Part shown: positions 33,461-43,856 of the stretch, piece after piece
Layout: each line of letters begins with the position of its first letter
Numbering within the stretch: position 1 is the first letter of the stretch
Assembly (NCBI GenBank): GCA_022606425.2
Contig: JAHDVF020001340.1
Span: 1-64,000 of the forward strand
Source of the DNA: Lepidostoma basale
Taxonomy: Eukaryota > Arthropoda > Insecta > Trichoptera > Lepidostomatidae
Direction of reading: 5' to 3'
DNA: 64,000 nt
Program-made: the position numbers and the translations under genes
Notes under the pieces: generated by a model
Seen by the model: only the letters and a program-made list of their open reading frames with translations
Told to the model about the DNA's origin: nothing
Databases searched by the model: none

Positions 33461-33829
33461 TGAATTAATTCATTAATAGTTTAATGGAAAATCGTTTCAA
33501 ATGATAAGGATGGGTGAACAATGTAAAGTAAAACCACTGACATATAGTTGAATATGTTGACCCGCTAAAGACTAGAATATGACTAAATATAGGAATGTAG
33601 ATGATGTTCTGAGTAGTGCCCTATTCATAAAAGCTTCAATTCAAAAACGCAGGCATCTGGAATCCCTTTGAAAAGTATTCTAAAGCTTCTATCATCGTCC
33701 AGATGTCCATATCATATAGTTATATAGACACGCAGTGAATTTCCACAAAGTTTTAAAGACATAATTGAACCGAAGATTTTAATTTTAACTAATTTTAGTA
33801 TTTTAATATAATATAACAATATGGAATAA

Positions 33830-33900
33830 TAATAGTCCTGGGGGTAAGTAACTCACGAAAATTATTCACTATAAAATTAGCATAATAATTATGAATGTTT
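33830..33900 (+). mobile_element. Decayed CR1-like LINE 3' tail
   Basis: GGGGGTAAGTAACTCACGAA, then a shortened TATAAAATTAGCATAATAAT, weakly matching the 18.6-kb terminus. Confidence 0.45.
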
Positions 33901-33924
33901 TAATTTTGAAATACTGGTATTATA

Positions 33925-34115
33925 TCATACGATTCACAAACAATTGACAGATGTTGTTTGTAACATCTGATGATGTTAACTTAGATTGGCGAAAAAGCTA
34001 TTGCGTAAATCTCATAAAAAACAAATTGTGCTAGCTATAATAATAGTGTTTCAGAATAAAACATTTAAAGTGTTGAAGTATCATATTGTTTCGGGGCAAA
34101 ACAATGGATTATTAT
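33925..34115 (+). repeat. Hammerhead family E, decayed
   Basis: ACATCTGATGATGTTAACTT, TAGATTGGCGAAAAAGCTAT: intact CTGATGA, extra T, stem II GTTAAC/ATTGGC (damaged), then GAAAAAGCTATT where other copies have GAAACAGCTGTC. Confidence 0.55.
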
Positions 34116-34509
34116 TATTATAGATATTTTTTCGTTTATGGATATAATACTCCATTTATAAATTCCATATCACTGATACGATTAATCCCGTATGTGTTAT
34201 TACTCATATTTTTACTATTCTTAGATATGACGTAATAACGGTAAGCTATGCGTTATAAAAAACCGTATTTATAACAACATTGTTTATCATAAAAATACAC
34301 ATTTGAACTAATGTTTAATTTACGACCTAGTTATCTCTTTTAGAATCAATGTGCTCGTATTTCTCCAAAAATATAAATACGAGGAAAAGCAAGAGTTACT
34401 ATAAATAATATATTAATGACATTCTCATATTTATTTTCAAGAAGAAAATGTCACCTTAATGTGGGGTGACCAATAAAATATGAGTACTTCGAAATAACTA
34501 TCTTCTTCT

Positions 34510-34730
34510 TGATACGAAAACGTCTGTTTTATAGAAACTTTATTATAATTTATGGGAATAATACGTTTCATATTTTTAAGGCATTATAAAATGTGAAAAA
34601 AACTATTTGATAACGCTTTATGAAAGGCGAAACATGTCATTCTAATAAATTATATTAAAACTTCTAGAACACAGGCGTTTTCATTCGCATTTTTCGCAAC
34701 AGTATTGCATCATTGTTCGAGAAAAATAAA
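34510..34730. repeat. Hammerhead family C palindrome
   Basis: Left arm CGTCTGTTTTATAGAAACTT and right arm AAAACTTCTAGAACACAGGC mirror each other. The plus core at 34604-34642 reads TTGATAA, C, GCTTT/AAAGGC around ATG, GAA, AC-AT-GT, C. The left core is eroded. Confidence 0.7.
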
Positions 34731-34749
34731 TAAATTATTTTTCTTTCGC

Positions 34750-35095
34750 CTAGCTAATCGGCTCTTTTAATATGGTTTTGCCAGGCTTCGCGATCCTGGG
34801 TCATTTGGCTGTCCAGTTGCAGCGCCTTCAGGTTATTCCTGATTGTGGACATCCACATTGCAGGAGACTGACCCAGTCCAATCCTTCCATCTTCCAGTTG
34901 CAGGGTCTAGTGGAAAATGTATTCATTGTCTTTTCTGCTCAAATGGTCATACCATCGTAGACGTTCCCTAGCTTTTTACGCTATGAGGCAACCTTTAGAC
35001 TTCATCTGATGTGCTTATTTTATCTCTATCCAGTATTATCACCCAGGCTGCTCACCTCAAATTATTCATACCACGTATAATCTTCTTCTTTAACG
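34750..35095 (-). pseudogene. LINE ORF2 C-terminus
   Basis: The minus strand reads ARERLRWYDHLSRKDNEYIF, then after frame changes MWMSTIRNNLKALQLDSQMT and QDREAWQNHIKRADSR. RLRWYGHV ... RW-DTIRNDLKALQLD ... TQDR-x-AW is a known ending of RTE-like LINEs in arthropods. It begins at a GAAGAAGAT-like tail (35084-35093). The plus-strand frame at 34772-34960 is its shadow. Confidence 0.8.
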
Positions 35096-35099
35096 ATAC

Positions 35100-35855
35100 A
35101 ACTAATCATATAAACAATTCTACACGGCAGCTTATAAAAAAATATCAAATTTATTAGTATAAGTAATTGTGCGTGCATTCAATCTTACAAAAAATTCGTT
35201 TGTCTAAAATAATTACGAATCGATGACCGCTTTGTAATTAAAATTCATTAACGTTTTCCTATAGCTAGATTTTTTAAAGCAAAAGATTGTAAATTTGTAT
35301 TCAAACAATGCAGAGTGTTTATTTTAGTAGGCATACTATATAATGTCTGTTCTTAGTTCAACACTGCTTCGCAGTATCTGCGTGTTATTATAGGAGCCAC
35401 AGGAGAAATGGTTTCTGAACAAAGGTGGGTAGCGGAATAATTATTTCTCGTCAACGATCCCAATACTGGTTGAGAGTGAAACAAAAGGGATGCTACGTAA
35501 GTGAAATAGTTGAACGTAGCAGACCAATCATGTAATAAAACTTAAGAGTACCCATGTTCCTAAATATGGAACAACGTGCCTTCATTTGAACATACTCGAA
35601 CTTAACACACCCTCATTATGAAAAGCAGACTCATCGAAGTTTAAGGATTATATTATGAATAAAAACATAGTTATTTCCGCTTTTGAGTTAAAATTTTTTG
35701 AAAATAAAAATTGTCAAATACGGTCGGAACAATTGTACTAATATTTTTTTCAAAATGGGCAAAATCAATTTTTATAAACAAAGAAAATTTATTTCATTTT
35801 ATAATAAGGCAAGTACCGACATGTTTTAATTAAACTAGCTAAAATACAATTATAA
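35100..35855. other. No recognised gene
   Basis: 35340-35640 is more balanced; no domain recognised. Confidence 0.4.
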
Positions 35856-35859
35856 GAAC

Positions 35860-36160
35860 TATACGATGAAGGTGTAAAACCTTCTAAGATGACGTGAATT
35901 AAACAAAAAATTAAAAAAAAGTATTTTAATTATAATAATAAAAAAATATCGTCATTATGGAATTCTAACTAACTAACTAACTAACCATCACGCCATTTCC
36001 CCGGAGGGGTAGGCAGAGAGGATGGATCGCCACACTGGCCTGTCCTGGCACACCTCTCGGGCTTCCTCCACATTCATACATCGCACCATGCACGCACGTC
36101 GATTATTCCGACTATTCCGAATGTAAGACAGATGGAATTCTACAGTGTTAATAATACCTT
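35860..36160 (+). repeat. Hammerhead family A, split by LINE-A
   Basis: ACGATGAAGGTGTAAAACCTTCT at 35862-35884 is stem II of family A with a decayed core. The arm continues to TCGTCATTATGGAATTCT, where LINE-A is inserted, and resumes at 36142 with ACAGTGTTAATAATACC. Confidence 0.65.
35967..36131 (-). mobile_element. LINE-A 3' end, 10-bp TSD
   Basis: (TTAG)n tail and terminus on the minus strand, then the CMNVEEAREVCQ region and the GRNNRRACM region (TTATTCCGACTATTCCGA). ATGGAATTCT lies at 35957-35966 and 36132-36141. The unoccupied site is seen in the sister family-A copy at 15905-15925. Confidence 0.9.
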
Positions 36161-36164
36161 AAGA

Positions 36165-36650
36165 TTATAAAAAAGCATTATTTATTAGTAAGTGCCAGTA
36201 ATGATGAAACATTCGCCCTCTCAAAAAAGTATTTAAAAGAGGGCTTTTATCATTTCCTAAAATTTTTAATATTAAAATAAGATGAATCAAGTGGAGGTTC
36301 ATTAAAAAAACATATAGTTATCGTAATCGGTTCTAGATCTGACATTTAATAAAAATAACATTATCAGCTCCAAACCTAATCACATAAAGTCTTCTCTTTA
36401 AATGATCTATGTCATTGTAAACGTAAACGTTTGAATTATCTATTTTATCTTTTCTTATATTAAAATATTTTATCCATGCACTCGTTTCCTTTATTAAATG
36501 CACAATACGTCAATACTATTGAAACCATTTGTTCTTTTTGAATTTCTTCTACATTTGCGCTCACTTGGCATTGTGAAATCTACAAAGACTCTTTTTGTTT
36601 CGACTGTTTACTAAATTCTTAAATACTCGTTGATAAAAAATATTCTGATG
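36165..36650. other. No recognised feature
   Basis: AT-rich, with a small hairpin GCCCTCTC...GAGGGC at 36215-36245; no gene. Confidence 0.4.
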
Positions 36651-36654
36651 ATCT

Positions 36655-36798
36655 GGTGATGGAGGAGTCAGAGAAATCGACGCGCGTGCAAGACATGATG
36701 CATGAATGTTGAGGAAGCGAGAAAAATATGCCAGGAAAGAAAAGTGTGGCAGTCCATTCTTTCTGCCTACCCCTTCAGCGAGATGGCGTGATGGTTAG
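36655..36798 (+). mobile_element. LINE-A 3' end
   Basis: GGAGGAGTCAGAGAAATCGA, GTGTGGCAGTCCATTCTTTC, GGCGTGATGGTTAGTAAT; no TSD found. Confidence 0.8.
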
Positions 36799-36799
36799 T

Positions 36800-38185
36800 A
36801 ATATTTTTTTTTAAATATACAATTTTAAGTCACTTTTTCAGTTAAACAATGATAATTACAGATATATTTTGTGAATTTTGAATTATACCATTATTGACTT
36901 AACATGAAACATATTTATTGTTTTCCTAATTTGGTATCCTGAATATCACATTTCAAGTAATCCTTAAATGTTCGACCCATTAAAAAACAAAAATGCTAAA
37001 TATTCGATCTCACTTAAATTATTTAGTTGTTTTAACTAAATTCGGAAATTAATTTTAGTTTCATAAACACGGATTTTCAGTTTTGGTATCTCTGACATTT
37101 ATGGAGTGGAGTGTGGTCACCCTAACCACAGGTGTGTGGTTTTATGTGATTTAGGGGTAGGATCTATGGGTAATGTAGGGTATGCGAAGGGTGGGATAGG
37201 AAATAGCAAACTGTAAGTGAAATAAATAGGGGTTTAAATTTTTTCGGATCGCTTCAGCAACAGAAACGAAAATATGAAAGTAGTGTAAGTTTTTTTGCAA
37301 ATATAAAATTAGAAATTGAAAATGGTTCTGAGTTGCTTTTTAATTAATGAAATTTGTTTTTATATATTATATTTTATATTTTTATATATTTAAACCGATA
37401 TACATAAATATATATAATATTTTACAATACATTATATTTACAATTTATACAAAAATATTTAAATTTGCACTGAACGTCTCAAAGAAAAAAATGAAAAAAA
37501 AAATATTGTGTAATTTTCATTGAAACCATAAAAAATGAGAATTAAACTTCTGCGGGTTTTAAAACGTGCTGACGAATCTGTGGAAAGGCATTATATAATG
37601 CTGACGCTGACTTGTTGGTATGCCGCAAGTAATGGGGAGAGTTTTTGAAAAAGGAATGCACGGACGGAATACAAAAATGCAGGTTCGGATGCCAAAAAGC
37701 TGATACAACAAATATAAAAACCAAACATCGTTTCGTTTGTGTTATAGTTTACATGCCATTAGCGTATTTTGTCTTTTCGGCAAGTTTTTACCCCAGAAGC
37801 TGTTGATGATATTAAAAAGAAAATTATATACATTTTAAAAGAAAATTATCATTTTCTGATTACTTTACATATTAATTAAACGCAACTTAAAGATACATGC
37901 TTCAGAAGAAGAATTTTCTTTGTTAACCGATTTAACAAAATATTTGTTCCGGAAGTTCGTAGCTAAATATTTATCATCCAGCGAAGAAAATATAATTTTG
38001 AATTAAACTTGTTTAAAAAATGAGTACGGTGAAACAATTATAATGTGTAATTGTCGTCATGTCGTCTTTAAACGTCATGATATTTATAAAATGGTGAATG
38101 GAAGAATCTAAACATGGAATTGGAAAATGACTACTTTTGACTTTTCGTTATTTATTATAAGAAGTAAAATTAAATTACGTATTGT
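36800..38185. other. No recognised gene
   Basis: Mostly AT-rich. 37090-37220 is GC-richer (GTGGAGTGTGGTCACCCTAA). The 60-codon minus frame at 37542-37724 is unrecognised. Confidence 0.4.
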
Positions 38186-38259
38186 TAATTTTATAAAAAG
38201 AACGGTGGATGCGTGGAATATAAATTAAACACAAAAATCCGGATCTCTCAGCTGATAAC

Positions 38260-38773
38260 CAGTGACGGTACTCCCATAGAATCCCAGAAGCCCGGCTTGC
38301 GTAAGAAATTTTGAATCAAAACCTCTTCGGGCTTACAGAGTTTCAGTTAATAATAATAATAATAATAATATGCTAACTTTTAAAGCGCCGTTTTTGTGAT
38401 GTAATCACCTCAAGGGCGCATTAAGACGTGTTTTAAATCTTAAAAATCTAAATGTGACCGCTTAAAAAACGATCGGTTTAAAAGTATAGTAGAACAAAGT
38501 ATAAATGTTTAAATTGGGTATGAAATATAAAAAAGATGGGTTTTCAATTTAGATCTGAAATCTGTCGGATCATTTATGCATCTAAGGTGTGAAGGGAGAT
38601 TGTTCCAAGCTGTTCTTGTGACTATTCCTATTACGTCTGATGGGAATATTGTTGGAACGTGATTTGGTGGGTTGTTGGTTAATGCGGGACATGATAACTC
38701 AGATTTGGGGGGTTTGATTCAAAAGTTCTTACTCAAGCCGGGCTTCTGGACTTCTATGGGAGTACCGCCACTG
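38260..38773. mobile_element. hAT-like MITE, 8-bp TSD, containing a CR1 fragment
   Basis: Ends CAGTGACGGTACTCCCATAG and, inverted, CAGTGGCGGTACTCCCATAG. The terminal repeats extend about 60 bp (GAAGCCCGGCTT, TTTTGAATCAAAAC). The flanks CTGATAAC (38252-38259) and CTAATAAC (38774-38781) are an 8-bp TSD with one mismatch, the hAT size. No transposase. A CR1-like LINE tail lies inside. Confidence 0.85.
38345..38608 (-). mobile_element. CR1-like LINE 3' end inside the hAT MITE
   Basis: (AAT)n at 38345, then on the minus strand the terminus and last codons (WNNLPSHLRCINDPTDFRSK) nearly identical to 18410-18660. It stops abruptly after the Ser-Ala-Trp codons by 5' truncation. Confidence 0.9.
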
Positions 38774-39069
38774 CTAATAACATGTGCATTATCTAAAATA
38801 ACTTTACGTGTTATATTCTGTTTTGTTGTGTTATTTTATTTTATCTCACTGAATTTGATATTATTGTTTTATATTTATTTTGTGGGCGTTGGGCGACCGA
38901 AGTGTGCACGGAAGATGCCTATTGGTGGCGATGAGGTTCGCAACCCATTACACCGCGTCTCCCGCGGGGGCGAAAAGAGAAGGATGGAGTGCAGCATCGG
39001 TTAAAGTGTGACAGTCCATTCTTTCTGCCTACCACTTCGGGGAGACGGCGTGATGGTTAGTTAGTTAAT

Positions 39070-40285
39070 TTTATAATATTATGAATTTATTGAACTATAT
39101 CGTCGGGCGCGATAAATTATTTTCATATAAAACAAATATTTTAAGTGTATTTAAAAAATATAATTTTATTATATTTTTTAATATGAAGTAGTCACTTAAT
39201 GGATAGAAATTAAAAAAAATAAACATACAAAATAAAATAAACATTTTATAGTACCAGGTACGCTTGTACCGCCGCGCGCCGTGGGCTTCTTGACTGACTA
39301 CCTTGTCGTCATCGATTAGAATCGATCATAAAAAATATAAAAAATACTTTTATTTAAATTGCTCTGAACTAGTTGGCGTCAAGCATAATTACAATTTTGT
39401 TCTTAATATACAAAGTGCTTATTTTATTTCCTAAAAACAATTTGTTACCTTGAAGTGATACTTTAAAAAAATGAGTAAAATCTAGAGAATTTGAGTACAG
39501 AAGTATCCATAAATTAAATAACAACACACGTACAAGGGGTGGCTCCTAGAAAACCGGAGCAAATTGTTCCGCAGGCTCTGTAAATTATGCACATTTATTG
39601 ATGCCGCCCTTCACAGTACAAGCTATGTACAAGCACTAGCCTTCCCGGGGAAACAGGGGCGAAAGGTGATATTTCAAGGAAAGTACGTTTTGGTACTTTG
39701 AACAATTAATACAACAATATGATTTCCATATGTGTGTTAAACAAACACAACCAACGATGAACAACTTTGGTACATTATAAATGTATATAAAATAAGCATA
39801 GCTCCAAATTATTCGAAGATTGCAAGATTTAAAAAATATTTTTAATTAACTGATTATTACGAAGTCTTCTCGAATAATAAGTGAGACATATTGGGCCTCC
39901 ACAACGTTATTTTTTATGTGAATTTTAACCTGCTAACCGAGCGTTCCCTCTTCAATTATGCAACTTGCAACGGGCGCGCGCTTTTTAATAAAAATTGATA
40001 TATTTCATTGTCTCACTAAACAGTAGAGCAAAATACGTTCTGTCCGTTTCGGTGCACGAAATGTATTTTTAGAACGTATAAAAACGTCTAACATGTAGTC
40101 ATAACTAGTTACATTAGACGTGTATACACGCCCCACCCGGTTAACAGGTTAATAGGTTTTATTACTTATTTAGCATTTTTTTAAAAATACAGTGCCTGTT
40201 TTATCTAAAAATGTTATATTAGTTAAAAAAATGATTGTTTTTTTTAATAGTTAGACATTATCACCATATCATAAGGCTACGAATG
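39070..40285. other. No recognised gene
   Basis: Two GC-richer patches (39240-39310 and 39530-39690) of unknown nature; otherwise AT-rich. Confidence 0.4.
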
Positions 40286-40288
40286 TAA

Positions 40289-40560
40289 ACATATAACTAA
40301 TAACCAACCATCACGTCGTTTCTCCGAAAGGGTCAGCAGAAAGATTGGACTGCCACACTTTAACCGATGCGGCACTTCATCATTCTCTTTTTGCCTCCCC
40401 GAGAGACGCGGTGTGATGGGTTGCGAACCTCATCGCCACTAATAGGCATCTCCCACGCACACCTCAATCGTCCAACGTCCACAAAACAAATAATATAAAG
40501 ATATGAAATAAAATAAAAAGTAAAAATAATTTAACACATAATGTTCTTTTAGATGGTGCA
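40289..40560 (-). repeat. Element J, 5'-truncated
   Basis: Decayed TTAG tail, then on minus TATTAGTGGCGATGAGGTTC and CACCGCGTCTCTCGGGGAGG; ends at the TGCACCATCTAAAAGAACAT block. Confidence 0.8.
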
Positions 40561-40584
40561 TATTATTTTGTGATAAAATGCAGT

Positions 40585-40960
40585 TTATTTTCTCACCCTG
40601 ATAAAGCTCCGGCGGGAGCGAAACCGGTTGGTGTTAACAAATAAATTGGTTGAGATACAAATATTACGAGTGTATCATTATTTTATTTAATAATGTCACA
40701 CCACAAATAAAGTGCTTAATACGAAAGTTTGACAATATTATTTTCAATTTATAATAGTAAACATGATTGTTAAGTGCTTTTACTTGGATTTTATTTATAT
40801 AAATAATGATATTTTTGTTTTGCGAAACAAATTTGTCAGTATTTATACAATTTATATAAATTAAATCCAAGTAAAGCTACTTAACAATCGTGTTTACTAT
40901 TTTAATTAATAATGAAGTTTTACAAAACTAATATCTCAACCATCAACAATATTAGTTTGC
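40585..40960. repeat. Hammerhead palindrome (family L), asymmetric
   Basis: The left part carries a plus-strand core at 40594-40633 and the arm GGTTGAGATACAAATATT. The inner arms TAAACATGATTGTTAAGTGC and its mirror at 40875-40905 flank about 60 bp. The right arm repeats ATATCTCAACC inverted at 40929-40940 but has lost its core. Confidence 0.65.
40594..40633 (+). ncRNA. Hammerhead-like core, family L
   Basis: 40 nt: stem I CACC/GGTG, four perfect pairs; core CTGATAA (G8 now A); extra A; stem II GCTCC/GGAGC with loop GGCG; GAA; stem III AC/GT with loop CG; T17. Apart from G8A and the extra base it folds exactly like a minimal type I hammerhead. Loss of G8, the proposed general base, predicts little or no cleavage. 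Confidence 0.7.
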
Positions 40961-41580
40961 CCCCATTTAATAATATTATTATTATCAAAAATAAACAAGG
41001 CTCTCTCTAGGATTGAGCCCATGTCTTCTGGATCAGTAGACCAGTAAACGTTTAGTTTTCTATTTATTGCTTTAGATCATTTTACACAATTTGAGTATCC
41101 TTTTACTTCGTCGAAACGTAAAATGTAAACATTCAGATAATTCATGTTCAGAATATTTGAAATCACATTTGGCAAGGTGGCCTGTTTGTAATCTTATGTG
41201 AAAGCAATAAATGGAAGTATTTTCCATTTCACATTCTTGACCCTATACAGGTTCGCGTGACCATGAATTGCAGAATGCCTATCATTCCCCGGGAGACTAC
41301 CCTCTCATGGAAATCGATAAAACCGCACTTTTCAATACAATTCGGAGTGTCCGCGTCCTTAAAGCTCTTTTGTCTATTGTAAAATCAAAGATGACTTTAC
41401 TTCCTTCGCTCTTTTTCTTCTGTATAGTTGCTATGAATTAATATTTACTATTGTAATTACTACATAATAAGGACCTCCCATTTTTGTATGTTCATGTTAA
41501 TTTATAAGCAAAATAAATAAACAAAAAGTTTTTAGATGGCTAAAGCGTATTGTAATTATGAAAGCTTTTATTTTTATGTT
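40961..41580. other. No recognised gene
   Basis: 41200-41400 is more balanced; nothing coding seen. Confidence 0.4.
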
Positions 41581-41581
41581 T

Positions 41582-41790
41582 AATCGGGTGGTGGTCTAGG
41601 GAATCGAGTGGTGGTCTAGGGGATATAACGCTTGGCTCCTGATTCAGGGGACATGGGCTCAAGCCTGGACACGACCAGATTCCTTCTTCATAATAATGAG
41701 CTTTTTTCTGCTCACATTGACGATTGTAAAATAAATTCTAATATCATTGATGTAAATCCTTGATATTAGTTTAAAAAAAAAAAAAAAACA
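41582..41790 (+). repeat. SINE-B copy 4 with duplicated 5' head
   Basis: The first ~27 bp (AATCGGGTGGTGGTCTAGGG) occur twice in tandem before the rest of the element. B box GGCTCAAGCCT. Long A-run at the end. Confidence 0.85.
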
Positions 41791-41824
41791 TTACACAAAT
41801 ATTTGTATTTAACCAATTATTAAG

Positions 41825-42759
41825 TGTAATGGTACATCATTACGATTTCTTCGGCCACTGAATTCGCCCCAATTCTCCCCAGTTAAGTACCTTTTCGAAA
41901 TTTATTTCCAACTTCTCCTGTTTCCGCCCTGTGAGCCACCGCCGCCTTCCCAATTGGTAACACTGCTTTTTCGGTACTCTATGCTTCGAGGCAGAAGCCC
42001 GTCACTTCCCTCTAGTCAGCCATTGCGGGTAGGCCGCCATCTTGTGTTTTTTCGCCAGTGCCCAGTTACCACCACGATGTAGGAGAAACGTTAATCCGTT
42101 TGCATCCGGCTGGACCAGCAATGGTTCAGCCTTTCTCCCATCATATCAGGTAGAATACTAATAATAATATCCATATCGAAGACCGCACATTGGTTCCACA
42201 TGTGCGTCATGTGTCCGCGTGTCTGCGATTGATTCCCTCCGCCACGGTCCGAGCCATCCTCTGCTCCCGAAATTGCCGCCCACGTGTTGTCGCACATCAT
42301 GTCCCGACAACGTGGTTGACCTCACCACCATGCGGAACTGCGAGGACCACTTCTTCACGCCGCTTCAGACAGCACCAACAGGTTAGGGAACCTCGTGTCT
42401 GCCAGGTGACGCTCTAAATATTGATTTGCTGACCCACCATCTTCTGGTCAGCGTCGCTGATAACGTCTACGGACGACGTCGCCGGTCGATGTCCTGACGA
42501 GCACGCCATCGAGGAATCACCTCAAACAGCCTCTTCATTCTTCCATCATGTGCCTTTTTTTATGTATTCGTACGACATCCCTAGCCTCTGGATTATTGTT
42601 ATAATGTTAACTAGATAATAAACCTTAATGTATCCCATGTAACTGTCTTTATATTTACACCCGTCCCTGAATCGAATAATATACCGAAAAGAATCTCACG
42701 ATTACCACCCTGAGGATTAAAAACCATGCTCTCCGTGCTAACCGAGGAGGTACGTTTCA
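41825..42759 (+). mobile_element. Solo LTR (935 bp), 4-bp TSD TAAG
   Basis: Starts TGTAATGG, ends GTTTCA, flanked by TAAG at 41821-41824 and 42760-42763. Shares long blocks with 191-1191 (CAGCCATTGCGGGTAGGCCG, GAACCTCGTGTCTGCCAGGT, AATAAACCTTAATGTATCCC). The region between them diverges more, with indels. Short frames within (42091-42417) are not genes. Confidence 0.88.
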
Positions 42760-42884
42760 TAAGTTAAAAGAAACAGTAATTGTATTGGCAGCCAAGTATC
42801 TTGTCTGAATGTCGAACCATCTCTGATGAGTTCCTGGTATTATGTTGTATATGTATAATATTTTACCTATACTCAATAAATACC

Positions 42885-42945
42885 TTTAACATTTATGCTG
42901 TTTGTAATGTCTTTTGAGTAAATAAACTGATTTGATTTGATTCGA
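42885..42945 (+). mobile_element. Jockey-like LINE 3' tail
   Basis: TGCTGTTTGTAATGTCTTTT, GAGTAAATAAACTGATTTGA and a short GATTT repeat. Confidence 0.75.
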
Positions 42946-43085
42946 AGTTGGAAAAATCGACAAACGTGCATGTTACGATATATAAATGTGGAGGAAGCAA
43001 GAGAGGTATGTCAGGTCAGGACGGTATGGCAGTCAATCCCCACTCCCTACCCCTCCGGGGAAACGGCGTGATGGTTAGTTCAGTT
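42946..43085 (+). mobile_element. LINE-A 3' end
   Basis: Abuts the Jockey-like tail. CGAAGTTGGAAAAATCGACA, ATGTGGAGGAAGCAAGAGAG, GGCGTGATGGTTAGTTC. Confidence 0.8.
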
Positions 43086-43089
43086 TTAA

Positions 43090-43240
43090 GTTTTTTTAAA
43101 GCCAACTAGTTTCGCTACTACCCAAGCATCATCAGGGCATTATAAGAACTAGATAAAGCTAATCTATAATAGTTCTTGTATTGTTTTGATGAAGTTTGGC
43201 TACAAGCGAAACTTCACTTAGAAATTTAATAAAAAATGTG
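43090..43240. repeat. Palindrome with hammerhead family G
   Basis: Left core on minus at 43101-43138. A decayed right core on plus at about 43191-43230 (TTTGATGAAGTTTGGCTACA, AGCGAAACTTCAC). Between them AAGAACTAGAT and ATAGTTCTT are inverted. Confidence 0.65.
43101..43138 (-). ncRNA. Hammerhead-like core, family G (best preserved)
   Basis: 38 nt on minus: stem I GCC/GGC; core CTGATGA, fully consensus; one extra T; stem II GCT/AGC with an 8-nt loop; GAA; stem III AC/GT with loop TA; T17. All invariant hammerhead residues (C3, G5, A6, G8, A9, G12, A13, A14, the A-U pair of stem III, H17) are present. The only departure is the extra T after A9. Short stems suggest cleavage, if any, as a dimer. 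Confidence 0.8.
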
Positions 43241-43262
43241 AATGGTTTCTATTATTTTAATT

Positions 43263-43855
43263 ATTTACTTATATTAAATATCTAACTAACTAACTAACTA
43301 ACCATCACGCCGTCTCCCCGGAGAGGTAGGCAGAAATGGAACGCCAAACTGTTCTGTCCTGACATACTTTTCTCGCTTCCACTACATTCATACATCTTGT
43401 CATGCACGCACGTCGAATTCTCCGACTCCTAACGTGACCGACATTCAATATTTAATTGATTTGATCGTGCCACGTTTTCCTCGGCCTTCCTCTATTTCTA
43501 GCTCCGTTCACGCCGTTTACATATACCTTCTTTACCATTCTGTCTTCACTCATTCTTTCCATGTGTCCAAACCATCTTAATGACCCTTTCCTTATTTTGT
43601 TCATAACACTTTCATTTACTTCTTATACTTGCATTTGTCACTCTATCATATACAGATTTGCCACACATTCGTCTTAGAGATCTCATTCATACTGCATTTA
43701 TTCTACTTTCATCCTTCTTTTGCCAGTTCCATGCTTCACTTCCATACATAAGGGACGGCACAAGAACACCATTGTGCACTGCCATCTTGGCTTTTTTGGA
43801 TAGGCTTTTGTTTGCGATGACAACTTTAAGTGCACCATTTTTTCTGTTAAATTAT
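43263..43855 (-). mobile_element. LINE-A 3' end, longest coding part in the window
   Basis: On minus from near the mariner insertion: VVIANKSLSKKAKMAVHNGV, LVPSLMYGSEAWNWQKKDES, RINAV, stop, MRSLRRMCGKSVYDR, RWFGHMERMSEDRMVKKVYV, NGARNRGRPRKTWHDQI and the usual ending, then (TTAG)n. The LMYGSEAW block is the piece just after RT. A stop replaces Glu in INAVEM; a deletion lies near 43617. Confidence 0.88.
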
Positions 43856-43856
43856 A

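Larger units (their letters stand above)
38190..39068 (+). repeat. Element J with a nested hAT-like MITE
   Basis: The 5' part ACGGTGGATGCGTGGAATAT...AATCCGGATCTCTCAGCTG is followed by the MITE insertion (38260-38773). J resumes at ACATGTGCATTATCTAAAAT and continues through TATTGGTGGCGATGAGGTTC to GGCGTGATGGTTAGTTAG. The 110-codon frame at 38672-39004 spans MITE and J and is not a gene. Confidence 0.85.

Noticed and set aside
36215..36245. Terminator-like hairpin GCCCTCTC...GAGGGC
   Set aside because: Eukaryotic context and no gene upstream.
38672..39004. 110-codon plus frame as a gene
   Set aside because: It crosses the junction between the hAT-like MITE and element J.
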